Source: Istiophorus platypterus
Taxonomy: Eukaryota > Chordata > Actinopteri > Istiophoriformes > Istiophoridae
Reading direction: 5' to 3'
Assembly: GCA_016859345.1 (NCBI GenBank)
Contig: CM029128.1
Span: 17,500,104-17,564,103 of the forward strand
Length of the DNA stretch: 64,000 bases
The notes beneath the pieces are model-generated. The model saw only the letters and a program-made list of their open reading frames with translations, made no database searches and was not told the DNA's origin. The position numbers and the translations under genes are program-made. Shown here piece after piece: positions 39,219-51,836 of this stretch (position 1 is the first letter of the stretch; every line of letters begins with the position of its first letter).

Positions 39219-40589
39219 TAAACAATCATTCCTCATATATAGTACTAACTTTAACAAAAATATTGAGAAGCACTTCAACAAATGTACAACATTTCCTAAA
39301 CTTATACCGAGTAAGGGTTATTATGTGGATAGTTTAAGATCAAGTCTCTTCTCTGCAGCCTGAGCCAGGAAAAGGAATTTTTCTACTAATATTGGGAATA
39401 TATGGATAATACCAAAGACGATGCTGATCTCTGTGTGGGATTCAGTGCATAAATGTTCCGTCTTACTTTCTGTCTGCATCCTCATGGAATATCATAAAGG
39501 CTTGAGGTGGTTTACACTTTAACTGTCAAAGTATGACTTGAACAAACCACAGACCTCATGAATTATCCTCTAAACCTGAAAATGGCTTTGTTACATATAA
39601 ATGATGTGTTCTTTGTTTTTGTAACCCACTCTTGATTCTTGCACTTGTTGGTGGGACAAAGCGTGGATTCAATTGCAGGAGAATTAGAGCAAGAATGTAG
39701 TGTGACCGGTAGCACCTTCGTACTGACCCCTCCGAAACTGATTGAAATAAGAAGTAAACCCTTTAATGTGAAAGAAGACAGTATGGGAATTCTCTTCAGG
39801 GCAAACCAAAGGAGTGCAGGAGTGTACTGTTCAACAGTGTCCTGGGGAATCTGCAATATTTGAAGCCTGGGGGGTTGAGGTATACAGAATAAATATTATT
39901 TGAAAGTAATTTTTTTTTAATTCAAAATTTGAATAAAAAAAAGAATGTGTAATTCTGCATTTGTTGAAGTGACAGAGAGGAGGGGGAGGAATTGGCTGAG
40001 GCATAAAGAGAAAATCTTTGTAGAGCAGCAGAAGATAAAGTGGTTGACAGAATGACTAATTTCCCTCATGAAATCCACCCTGTAAGACCTCCTGGAATAG
40101 AGACTTCATTGCCTGATGGGTTATCATTACATACTCACTATAGATAGCCCTGGAATCCCTTATAGACTTTTGCTAGCCTACTTTAACTTCATCAGAAAAT
40201 GGGAATGGAGATTTGAGCGGATTCTGTCCATGCCCCCGATGATTTGCCCCTCGACCTGCTTGTTAATATCTGCGCGTAGGATATGTTGGGCTTTCTCATT
40301 GGATTAATGCTGTATCATTTTAGTCCGTCTGAATGTGAACTTGGAGCACGGCGATGTTGCTTCAGCCCCAGCTGAGCTTAACCTGTATTGTATATTAGCT
40401 CAGTGATGCTAAAGGGGGAAAATCCGCTGTAGTTTGTGGATTTATCTGCTGTTTTCACTTGTAACCCCGACCATGCTCCATATTCCTGCTGTTAATGCTC
40501 AAGCCTTGTTCTCGAATGCGGAGTGTTTGTGTATTTGAGTAGGCGTGTTTTTGTGCGCACTGGACTCCAGCAGGAGAGGAATCTAACTA

Positions 40590-40606
40590 CCCCCCCCCGC
40601 CCGCCC
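40590..40606 (-). other. G-quadruplex-prone block on the minus strand
   Basis: The + strand has C9-G-C3-G-C3, so the minus strand has GGG-C-GGG-C-G9, enough G tracts for a three-tetrad quadruplex with one-base loops. The template strand for vav2 transcription carries the G tracts. Confidence 0.6.
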
Positions 40607-41344
40607 GCTGTGGCAGGAGTAGTTCTGTTTGTATGTAGCTAGTTGCTCCTCTTCCCACCACTTCATGATCGATTCCTCCATGCAGCCAGACTCCCCACCC
40701 TCTCTTTTTACACCTACATTGTCCCAAAAGACTGACTGTTAGAATGAGAGCGAAAGGGGATGGAAGATGAAATCGGAGCTTAGAGACAGTGAAACAAAGA
40801 GAGATGCATACAAACAAAGAGTCAGAAAGAGAGGTGAGCAGTGGTAGTCAGAAAAATTACAACCGCAAAAAAATGCATGATTGCTAAACATTGCAGTGAT
40901 TGGATAAAGGCAGTTGAGTTTGATTAAGTGTGATTGGTGAAAAGCAAACCAATTTTCATCACCTGTCACCACTTAGTGTCATCCAGTATTTAGTATTTAA
41001 ACAAGTAAATTCTAATTGGTATTCAAGGTTGGATAACAAAGAGGCGCTGAGCACCCGGAGGTAACTAAAATGAATGTTCTTTCATTGGAATTTGATTTGT
41101 GATTCCTGAAAATCCAAATTTTAAATATTATGTGTAGAGGATTTTATTATTCCTGAAGAGAAACTGTTGTTACTTTGGCCAGGTCAATCAATTACACAAA
41201 AACAGCAACGTAGTGACACTTAATGAGATACAGTGGCTAAAATACAGCATACATATAAATTATATTACATGTACGATTAAACCAAGATCTAAGACTAGAA
41301 TCTGAAATAAAAATGTAACCTTGGCTCCGAGAAATTTTGAGGGG

Positions 41345-41400
41345 CATTTTTCAGTATTTTCTGACATTTTACAGATTAATATCTTAAAAAGAAAGAGACA
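41345..41400 (-). repeat. Possible fragment of the 'gctgcaactaat' family
   Basis: 'attttctgacattttacaga' followed by 'ttaat' resembles the internal 'attttctgacattttatagac' stretch of that family. Nothing else of the element is recognisable. Confidence 0.3.
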
Positions 41401-42061
41401 TTCATTTCTAGAAAAAAACATTTGTTTCAACTCTTAAGGTTTTTCTTTTGTTTTTTTTTTAGCTAATTTGTGTGATTTTTGTCTATCACATAGACATACA
41501 CATAGCAAAAACACTGGAGGAGAGTCTGTGCAGACTATACTGGATCAGTTTTCATTTTTCCTTCTTCTGTTCCTTCTAATCACCTCCTAACTCCTGTGAG
41601 TCCAAGTGCCTATTGTAGAAAAAAAAAAAACATGCACAGCACAAACACACATCTTGCACATCGAACCCTCCTATGTGCGGCATCTCCCTCTTTTCATACG
41701 CACACACCTGCCCTCTGACACACACTTGTCCTCCCAGTCCGCCCTTTCAGACCTTAATGAGGAATCTCATTATGGACAAACAAGCCACTGCTCTGAATAA
41801 AGAACTAGGACAGCTTTGCTGTTCAGCTGAGAGCGGAGCTGCTGGCTGAATATTTTATTGATTCTGCAAGTCCAGCTGTTGATCTGCCTTGTGTACTTGT
41901 GTCATTAATATAGTGTGTGCAGAACAAAGCCCCTTGTCCTTTGAGTTCATCAGGCTGCAGTACTAGTTAAGTGGCTGCTTAGGCATGCCGTTAGCTGGGG
42001 GGGGTTAAGAGAGCGTGTTCACATTTAAATCGGGTTTATGATCTCTGCCAATATGTTTGCC

Positions 42062-42067
<6 letters not shown>

Positions 42068-42098
<31 letters not shown>
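42068..42098 (+). repeat. (GT)n microsatellite
   Basis: About 15 uninterrupted GT units. Confidence 0.95.
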
Positions 42099-42099
<1 letters not shown>

Positions 42100-42400
42100 A
42101 TGGAAGAATAAGGAGTAGAAATGAATCAGACAATGATATGTAAAGCTTGTGTTTTCTTTTACATGAATGTTTCCACTGTAGATGGTTAAACTGCAAAAAA
42201 AATTATAGGCCCAGGAAACCAACATAATAGATGTTCTCTTCAATTCTTCTGGCTGATTGTCAGGTAAGTTGGTTGGAACTTACCAATAAGAATGACAACT
42301 GGGAAAGTAGGTCCTGCTCTGAAATAGGGAAGGAGATATTAATCAAAGACAGTCTTAAAGAGTTCTGATCCAGCCAAAGTATTATATGTATCAGTATATA

Positions 42401-42530
42401 TGTGTTTTTGTGTGTGTGCGTGTGCGCGTGTGTGTGTGCGCGCGCACGTGCACGTGTGTGTGTGCGTGTTTGTGCGTGTGCGTGTGCGTGTGCGTGTGCC
42501 TGTGCCTGTGCTTGTGCCTGTGTGTGTATA
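42401..42530 (+). repeat. Compound (GT)/(GC)/(GTGCCT) repeat, Z-DNA prone
   Basis: Alternating purine-pyrimidine sequence for about 130 bases: GT runs, a gcgcgcgcacgtgcacgtg core at about 42438-42456 with two overlapping CACGTG E-boxes, then gtgtgc and ctgtgc units. Alternating GC/GT is the standard Z-DNA-forming pattern. Confidence 0.9.
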
Positions 42531-45500
42531 TAATCATTATCATCATTCATTGTGTTTGCATGTAGACCTGACATGATAACTCATGTCAATTATAAATACG
42601 GCACATTCTTTAAATTCACTGATGCATTTTAGTAGCTACCTGCCAGTGTCCACATACAGTACAGAAGCGTGTGGGGCAGTTGTTCCCAGAGGCTTCAGTG
42701 AGGCTGTAGAGTTCAGAGTCCACATGCACTCGTTACCCTCCCAACCCTTCAGCCTATCCCTTGGTCCTCACTTCTTAGCAGAGTTGAGTACACAATGTTA
42801 TATTTTTCTCATCCCATGTGACCTTTTATATATGACATGTAATCTATGTATGTAACAATGTGCCTCTACCTGTGGAAGATGCTTTAGACTTAATATAAAT
42901 GCAAAATGGGCCCTGCAGGAAACGTGCTACACCCACTCGCAAACAGTGTTGATGAGGTGAAAACAACTTCATACCATAAATATGTTGGTTTATCAGCAGC
43001 ATTGCTGTTGCATGTGTTTTTTTGTCTTTATGTTACATCTGCTGAGCATATGCATTAATGTGCGATTGTGATTTATTCATTTTTCTGTGCGCTATGACTA
43101 TTTTCTCTTCTTCCTCATTTTTTCATCTTCCACTCCTACTTTCCACACAGTAAATAGTCAGAGTGCTTGTAGAATAAATGGAATTCCATTGACATCATTC
43201 TAGTTTTTAAAGCTTCCAAAGTGAATGTGGAATTATTCAACTGGAGAAATGAGTCAACACTTCAAGTCCTGGTTTGAAATAGAGGTGAGATGTAGTCTCT
43301 GCTTGAAGGTTGTCATCTTAAAAGGTAACTCATTGTAAATGACAGTATTTCACATTTTCCTTTGAGTAACTAAGGTATTATGACATGAAAGTAATTACCC
43401 AAGTGTATGTGCATGTTTCTGTAATCACACTTGTGAGCTTTTATACATAAGCTGGGTTTATAAAGCTGAGGTGTGCCTCAGCTGAGGGTCTGGCCAGATA
43501 ATGAAGTTTGCCCCTATGATATAATTAATTACAGCACTTATCTGACCAGAAAAAAACCCAGCTCGATGGATTATATTAGGATGCAACATCTCGGCCCTCG
43601 ATGGCCGACTGGGAAATGGATCATGATTATCTCGCTGTTGGAACAACAGAGACGCTCAAAGGCCCATCGCCTCGTATCAGATCAATTAGTGGTAAGGCTC
43701 TCTCCCCTGCATCATTCAGTATCAGAAAGAGGACTGTGCTGTCATGAAGGAGCTATACATGTGGTATGTTCTTAGATTTTCGGATTTATAAGAAAAATAC
43801 CATGCCTTTGTGTGAGCCGAATGTCTAGTCAGAAAATCAAATCATATACGACCTGGAAATCCTGTTTCTGTGTTTTCAATTAAAGTCAATAAAAAAAAAT
43901 AATGAATATACAAGGAAAGAGAGAGTTGAAAATGTAACTTGAGTCGGAAATTAAACAGAGGGAAATTGGTGGAAAAAATCAGGAGGAACTGGTCTGATGT
44001 CTGTGCAGTTATAAATATAGACTATGCAAATAGTCAAATTTGTCCAAATGAGGTAAAAGTTTGCTTCCCTTTCAGACTGAATGCACCTTAATAACCCTCC
44101 TGCTTCAAATTTAGGTTTTAGATTTGTCAACTGGATTGTTCAGAAACAACTAGTGTACTGAAGTTTTACAGACATGAGCCGCCACTGTTAACTCACCGGC
44201 TACTTATGCTCTGACCATGTGAGTTTGTGTCACAGCTCAGAATTGGGCTGGTGTCCAAACTAACCATGAATTCCAGTTCTTTCCTCATTCTCCTCAAGTC
44301 TCTCCCATTTTTTTGTTCTCTCTGTGTGCTCATGAGGTTAAGTCATGCAGCTTTGGGATAAGTACAAACTTTTTGATCAAATTATAAAATACTTGAAATT
44401 TGCCCAAAGCAAATTTGTATCCATTGATGTCTTCTTGCATTTTTACATTAACTTTGTAAAATCCACTTCTTCCTTAAAGCAGTTGCTTTCTATCAGTATT
44501 TTAGTCACATCCCACTGCTCACACATCTTTTGACAGTTAGTTGCTTGGAACCATGTTGCACAGTCTATGCAAGACCCGGCAGCTTTGACATGACAGCTTA
44601 TGAGGTGTGATGTTGGGAGGTTTAATGCTGCACTTCTGACGGTATATGGCGTCGCAACCAACATGCAGTTTCTCGTGGTGGCAACCAGAGCCTGTCTGTG
44701 AAAATGCAATACCGTCTTTTTCTTCCTCAGGGGAAGAGGCACGAGCGTCTTTATCTCTCCCCGACCGACGCTCTCCATATTCCCTCAGTAAATTACTTCC
44801 TGTGCTTCTGTGAGGGAGAAGTAAAAGAAAAACGATAAGTCTGACGTTCCGAATATAGAATTTATATACTGTATAATGGCAGTTTCTTATGGGATCCTTT
44901 CAAGCAGAGGCTTCTGACAGACTGGAGAAATTACTCTTTAGCGTCCTGCGAAAGTCGATAGGAGCAGATGGATCTACATAGGAGAGCAATGAAAGAAGGG
45001 TAACATATACCTACTGTTTTTGTCATTTGTTATTTTGTTGTATAGCTCACTACAACCAGTGTGTTTTGGTTCAGTAAGTATATAAATTACTTTATACTGA
45101 CTTTACACTAAATTGGTCAACCCTGGCTACTGCAGTACTGGCAAAAGGAAATTTGTATATGTATCAAATACTGAGACAGGAATGGCAGCTTAAAAGACAT
45201 ATTGAGTGCAGAAATGTATCTCCTGTAAACATTTTGCCTTGAACAGATTGCCATAGGGAGAATTTTTTAATCAAAATTCTCTCTCAGTACATCTGTCTGT
45301 ACAACCAAAATCACTCTAAAGCTGAATTATCACCCTTAGAAAACAATGTCAACACAAACTTAACATCATGGCCCTCCTGAAGGTAGCATTTATTACAGGG
45401 GTGTCTTTAGACTGCATCCAGCTCAACCAGGTATTTCGAATGAACGGACACTTGAGTGTATATTATCATATTCTAAACCAGTTAAAAAAGAAAAACTTTC

Positions 45501-45540
45501 TTGCCGGAGGTGACGGCATCTATTAGAGTAGATATATACT

Positions 45541-46055
45541 GAGGGGTCCAAAAGTCTAAGACCACTTTTCCATTCAAGTGAATGGGAACGCGAAATGGGA
45601 AAGCATTCTTAACACGAAGTCAAAAACTAAATGTAAGGAAATGTCTGAAGCAAATTGAATTTAAATCTAGAGAATTGGCCTAATTAACAACTGAGTACGT
45701 GTTTGACTGGAAGCAAGATTAAATGTCTCCTAGTCTCTATGTACTTACATAGGATGACATCCCTATATTCACCACATTTGTCAGTATGTCATGTATTTAA
45801 TACGATGGCTCTGCTTACTCATCCCCAAAACCGATGATGCATTAGCTGAATCCATCCTGAGAAGCACTACAGTTTTCCCTGGTTTGACCATCTTTCATTA
45901 GTTTATGATTTAAATGTTTGACTTTAGTTTCCTTGATTTCCAAATTTAACTATGCTTGGTCAGTGAAGAGAATATGCTGTAAAAGTGCTATACTGTTAGA
46001 GATGCATAAATGTAAACGTACAAATTATAAAGTGGTCCTTAAGTATACAGTCTTA
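45541..46055. mobile_element. Putative Tc1/mariner-like non-autonomous element
   Basis: The left end 'gaggggtccaaaagtctaag' followed by 'accacttttcc' is typical of fish Tc1-like termini and is preceded by TA-rich sequence. At the right, 'aaagtggtccttaagtatac' is a decayed inverted partner. The interior of about 500 bp has no usable transposase frame. The right boundary is approximate. Confidence 0.45.
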
Positions 46056-46126
46056 CATTACTACCCTTTTGTTGTTTGACTCGACACCAATTTTTACTCC
46101 ACAGCTTTGAATTAGCATAAGAAACG

Positions 46127-46128
<2 letters not shown>

Positions 46129-46171
<43 letters not shown>
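46129..46171 (+). repeat. (GT)n microsatellite
   Basis: About 20 uninterrupted TG units. Confidence 0.95.
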
Positions 46172-46174
<3 letters not shown>

Positions 46175-47545
46175 CTCACATCATTGTAATTTCCCTCAGA
46201 CTATCCACACAAACACCACAGCGCCTGACAAAAAAAAAAAACAATGCAGCTTTAGAAAGTTAGATTATTAACAACACTCATGGTGTCACATTTCTCTGTA
46301 ATATTCCCACTCATGCTCATTTTCAAACTGCTGCTCAGTGATTTTTGGATTAATGGGTTGTTGCATCCTTGGGTTGTTGCAGCTCAATTTAAGTCATCCA
46401 ACCGTATGCAATGAAACACAGTATTTTCCATCTGTACATGCCCAGAGGAACGCCTGAATGGCATCTGTGTGTGACTAAGCACATCATGGTCCCATTTGCT
46501 ACATATACGCTCTTTTGCTCCTTTTTTTGGTTTCTACAGAATGAATTGAGCTAATCAGGTCGATGTCACAACAACAGAAATCATTCCTAACTTCTGGTTG
46601 ATCAGATTAATTTATTCGACGCTGTTAGCATATTACCAAGTCGAATGAGTAACTGAAATACAAGCGTGTAAAGTGCTTTGTTAGACTGTGTTGTGCTACA
46701 GAGCACCAATGATTTGGCTGCGGGAAAGCATGGCCAGTATGCGTTTCATCAAAGGCAGAGCAGAAGCCAAGCATGCGTGTGGTTGTTTAGTATTAAAAGC
46801 AGGCAGCTTTACACAGAAGTTAAACAGTATGAGGCTTTTTTCCCTACGAGTCCTTCAGTTTTCTCTTTCGTGATAAGATGTGTTTGTTCTCCCAGTCTCA
46901 CAGAGCAGAGATGGCTTTGCTGTAGAACATTTGGATTTAATCAATATTTGTCATCAACATGAATCCTAATCCAGTAAATATGATATCTTTGTATGATTAT
47001 TTCTTAGATATGGTTCTCATATGTGATTGGAATGCTATGTTACATTTCTTTTTGCATTATATTAATATTTGAAGTTGTTCCACAAAAGAATCCTATGTTT
47101 TGCATGGCTAGAGTATTAAATTCTAAGAAGCATTTGCACACATTTATAGATTTTTGACCACCAGGCTGTTGAAATCATTAAAAGGGTTAGTAGGCAGCAC
47201 GGAGTATTAAGAGTATTTTTTTGTGCCATCTTGTGTACCAAGTGATACAAAAGACATCACATTTTTCACAAATTTCAAATGTGTCGTTAGTAGGACAAAC
47301 TGATTACCTTAACCTTGACGTCCTCAACCTTTCTCAAAAGAAGAGGTACACGAACCCGGGAGCAACTTTTACAGAGATTATCATCTAAACCCATTTTCAC
47401 TGTAAAAAAAAATCCAGATCTAACATTAAGAAATGCAGCCCCTAGCTCCCAGAAGAGGCAATGATAAGGAACAGCTACCTCATTGTTCTTGTCTGTTGGA
47501 GCTGGTTACTGCTGATGATCACCACCTTCTTGCAGATGCACAGAT

Positions 47546-47571
47546 GCACGCACGCACGCACGCACACACAG
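47546..47571 (+). repeat. (ACGC)n / (CA)n tandem
   Basis: Four to five acgc units followed by a short CA run. Confidence 0.9.
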
Positions 47572-48750
47572 GTGTGTGATGTGTAGCATGCTTTGGGCTA
47601 CTGCCCCTACCCACTCGTTTAAATACCAGTGAATATGGCGTGACAGGCTCCACCTGAGTAGGATCAACAAGAGGAGATGACATCTTCAACTTGCACATGA
47701 GACTGCGGTACTCACTTAAAAGGTGAGACTATATTAGCATCAGATAGCCCTCGACACCAGTCTTCCAGGCCTGTCGTCTGTGTTTTCTGCCTGAGCAGGT
47801 GTTAATATGCCTGAATTTCTGGGGAACTACACGGATATTAGATGTCAAGCTTCACTGAGTCTTCTTGCATCACACCAGAACACCTGAGCTACATGTTTAA
47901 ACTTTGAAGCTCTTTAAGTCTTCACATTAAAATCACTCTGCAAAACTGAACATATTTGGGCTTGGTGACCTGGTTGGAATCTATACCTCACTGGGTGTAT
48001 ACACAGATTCATAGATAGACAAAACACCAAATGTATACTATCTTACTTCTGAGCCAATTCATGTTCATTATATCAGACAAAACACTTCATATGTGTAAAA
48101 TCTGGACTTTTTATTCAAAATTGCCTGAGATTGATTAATTTGAGAAAAAGAACGTTATATTGCTATAACACAATATAACAGAGTTGACTGAAAGTTTGAA
48201 AGGTAAATGAATTACAATATTAAATTAGTATCTAATTTGACTATGTACGCTGCATTAAGCTTCTGCATATGTTTGTAAATAAGTCTCTAAGAACATGCCA
48301 TTATGGTTAATTGAGTGCAGATTGGTGTGCATCAGTGTTAATTTTATCAATTTAAAATGACATCTTCAATTCAATATAGTGTGCAAAAAAAATGAAGGGC
48401 TCTGAATACTCCCTGAAGCCGCTGTATGTTAGTGCAACATGACACTCCAACACTTGAGGGAAGATCCATGTCATCATAATTCCCAGACACTGGATATACC
48501 AGACTTACCAACAATTTCTCCTTCTCTGTTCATTTCCTTCTACAGAGACACTTCAGGTCGGCTCAGGAGATATATATGTGTGAGAACATTTCAATGCAGC
48601 TCTTCACTCTTCAGTCTGAGATGATGTTTGATAATGCTCTGATTAATATTGCACAGTTCATCTCACTTGACTATTAATGCATTTCTGCTTGCTTGTGTGG
48701 TATCTCTGTGACCCATCTCTCAAGCGGCTCCTGCTTGTTATGTCAGTCTC

Positions 48751-48846
48751 GTGTGTGTTTGTATCTGTTTGTGTGTGTGTGTCTGTGTGTCTGTGTGTCT
48801 GTGTGTCTGTGTGTCTGTGTGTCTGTGTGTCTGTGTGTCTGTGTAT
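48751..48846 (+). repeat. (GT)n with an 8-base (CTGTGTGT)n array
   Basis: GT units pass into about eight regular copies of ctgtgtgt, a higher-order octamer rather than a simple dinucleotide. Confidence 0.93.
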
Positions 48847-51568
48847 GTACTGAGAGCCCACACACAGCAGATAAGGACTCATTCTCAGGCCCTTTGTGAG
48901 TGGCAGTGAGGAGACAGGGGAGGGATAAAAGAAAACGAAGGGCCACCCCTTCCTGTTCTTAAAAGACACTGAAGAGGAGGCAGCTGAATAAAGCAAACAC
49001 TGATACAAATATCAACAGAGACAGTTAGAACCTACTTGGTTTGTTTAGATTTTATTAGATTTATTGTGAAATTCACTTTTTAACATCAGCCAGGTTTTGA
49101 TGCAGTGGTTGCAGCTTGTATTTTTACCACTGTGGTTTGGGAAAAAATGTTTTCTCAAATGCAGTTACATAATACTACTGTTTTTTTTTGTTGTTTGTTT
49201 TTTTTAGTCAAAACTACACCCGGTTGCTCCATTTATAAATAGAATTAGGTTTAGAAATGTAATTATAACCATCTGAAATGATTATTTGCTATTTAATTAA
49301 CACTATTGCAATGCAACACTGCCTAGTTTACAACATTCATACAGTTACTCATTCACCACACACCTAAATTAGTTTTTGTTATCGAAGTAGTCGTTAATCT
49401 GTTGAAGGAAAGAAAGAAACCATTGTTCAGCTGGAAACAATTGAGTCTTAATTATGTCCTTTCTGCTGGAAGTAATGGGTGCAGTTCTGCTGCGTCTTTG
49501 CTTAAAGCGTGGCCAGCAGTCTGCACGAAAGCCCATCAGTCCTGCGGGAGTTGTCCCGTCTTGACACCTCCCGTGGAGCAGCCAGGGATGAGTGGATGAA
49601 TAACAGAAGCACTGAGATAGACAGAAGTGAACAGAGATGGACATAGGCCAGACACCCCTCACGGCTGTTTGGGTTCCCTGCCACTCTCACCGCTGTCATA
49701 GAGCCCTGAGTCACACGTTGGACTGGATCACCAGGATGAAAAGTTTTGTAATGTTGTTTTTATACAGGATGTTGAACCCCAAATTGCATTGATGTGTAAA
49801 TCTTTGTGTGTATAGAGAGAAAGGTATGTTTTAATATGGGTGAATGTGATAGTGTAAAGACTAGAATAGCGCTGAATACCAGTGTGTTATCTTGATATAA
49901 ATATGTATGTGCATGTACATGACTTAAAATTGTCTGTTTTCGGAAGAGTTACATTAAAAATTTAGCGTTTGCGTTTCAGTTGAATGGAGTTCCGCGTGAA
50001 AAACATGCCTTGGAAACTTTCAAAACTGTAATTCTTCATTTTTTATTAAAGCATACAAAACAAAATCCAATGTTTTTAAAATTAATTCAATATTTCTGAT
50101 ACCCCAATCTGAATAGGAGCTTTCAATTTTTTCCTGAATACTATTTTTTGCTTGAGCCCCAGCTGCTCGCGAGTTTCTCCAGTGAGATACTGTCATCTCA
50201 CAGTGTGGAGGGCACTGCTCTGAGAAATGGTTTAGATGGCCTTGGATATATTGCCTCTGGAACTATTTCCCTTTCTACTGAATGAACTGCAAAGCTAATA
50301 CTGCATTGTGGAGCTCATCAGACTTTCTTCTCTTCTTTTGGGAAGCAGTCTGTCTAGTTCCATCCCTCACAGCTCAGAAGGGAAAAAAAAACTTAAATGT
50401 TTAAGTTCAAACATACTGAACATTGTCTGTGTGAAATTGTTTTGGGTGATAGATGTACACTTGCATCTTACGCACATCAGAGTATATGTATTTCAAGACA
50501 GGAGATAACATCCAGTTCCAAGGAACAATGAGAGAGCATGATAGTATAGCAAATGACAGGCAACATCTGCATATCATTCTACTGTCGCCCAAAAAGAAAA
50601 TGCATTTACGTATTTATAGGCACATTTTCCTTTACTGTAGATGAGAAGAATAATGTGAAATGAAAGCTTATAAAAGATGGCAAGTTATACCCAGCTTTAT
50701 TTTTCAATCCATGAGTGCAGATTTATGCTGAAAGCGTTCGTTTTTTATGCAAATGCAAAAAATTCAGTTGGATCATGGAAACAAAGCCTCTGTCTTGCTA
50801 CTGCAACACCACAAGTTATCTCCACATGAGAATAAATCTTGTCTTCAAGCATTTTCTCTCCCTCCTTTCCTCCCTCCTTTTTTTTCAGCAAACTGTTTGA
50901 TCAGTTTGATTTGTTCAAACAGAATATGGCTCTCTGTGTTTTCTGGGCAAACTTTCCACTCCACAGGTGGCGTATCTCAGTGTACTTTTCATTTATTTTT
51001 AATGGCAGGCCTTTCAGGCACTGGAATCATGAGCCTTCTTCCTCTCGTAGACTCTGGTCTGTCACTGCTCTCTCCTCCTTTGAGAGCTCCCCCGATGGCG
51101 AGGGCAAACGGCCTTAAAGTCGAGGTCGTCCCTTCATTAAGCATGGCCGCTAAAGCTCCCATCGCTGCTTTGAGGGCAAGATGTCTCGTGCATTGTGAGT
51201 TCTGTGTCTAAGCAGCAGCTGGGCTCTTCCCTAAAAATCATTTCACATGAAAATGTAGTTGTAAGGACACAGCAGTTCCACAACATTTGTGAGAAAATGC
51301 AATGGCAAAGAATGTGTGTTACGTCTGAGGTTCATGCAGAAAACGAAGTAATGCGTTTTGTCAAGTAAATTGCTCTGTAAGTCAATGAGCAAAACATTCA
51401 AACCAAATGTCTTCTGTCCTGATGATCTGTGATTGATTACCCCTTGTCTATGACACTGACACACAGACCCACAGGTCTGTCTTTTTCAGTACAGTACAGA
51501 GCCCCAGTGGAAATTCCAACTGGTACAGCTGCCTCCGGTACATTGACTATATGTAAAATCAATACTTT

Positions 51569-51569
<1 letters not shown>

Positions 51570-51605
<36 letters not shown>

Positions 51606-51606
51606 A
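51570..51606 (+). repeat. (CA)n microsatellite
   Basis: Two CA runs separated by 'tatac'. Confidence 0.95.
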
Positions 51607-51815
51607 TGCTGCCTCTGTCTGCTGCCTCAGCCAAAGGGAGGCTGAACGATTTGGTGGCCCTAGAGATGTCATACGCACATGCTTGCACATGCAAGTTTTT
51701 TATACACCTGTCTTTCATGTATATAGTAGCCGAGTAGCTCTTAAGACATGGACAGAATGCACATCGTGGGATTCCAGGACTTACCCAGCTAAATACTCTG
51801 TGTTTCTGTGGTGTA

Positions 51816-51836
51816 TATATGTGTGTGTGTGTGTGA
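51816..51836 (+). repeat. Short (TATG/GT)n microsatellite
   Basis: 'tatatatgtgtgtgtgtgtg' followed by 'agtatg'. Confidence 0.85.

Larger units (their letters stand above)
33337..45540 (+). other. vav2 intron, fourth segment
   Basis: No exon was recognised. It holds three copies or fragments of the 'gctgcaactaat' repeat family, a G-quadruplex-prone C-rich block at 40590-40606, GT repeats at 42068 and 42401, an exact palindrome at 38982-39000 and a TTTTG tandem at 36438-36457. The remaining sequence is AT-rich with no feature I can name. Confidence 0.75.

Noticed and set aside
39563..39863. Overlapping open frames of 97 (minus) and 74 (plus) codons
   Set aside because: Mirror-image frames on both strands with no known motif, so a chance low-stop region is more likely.
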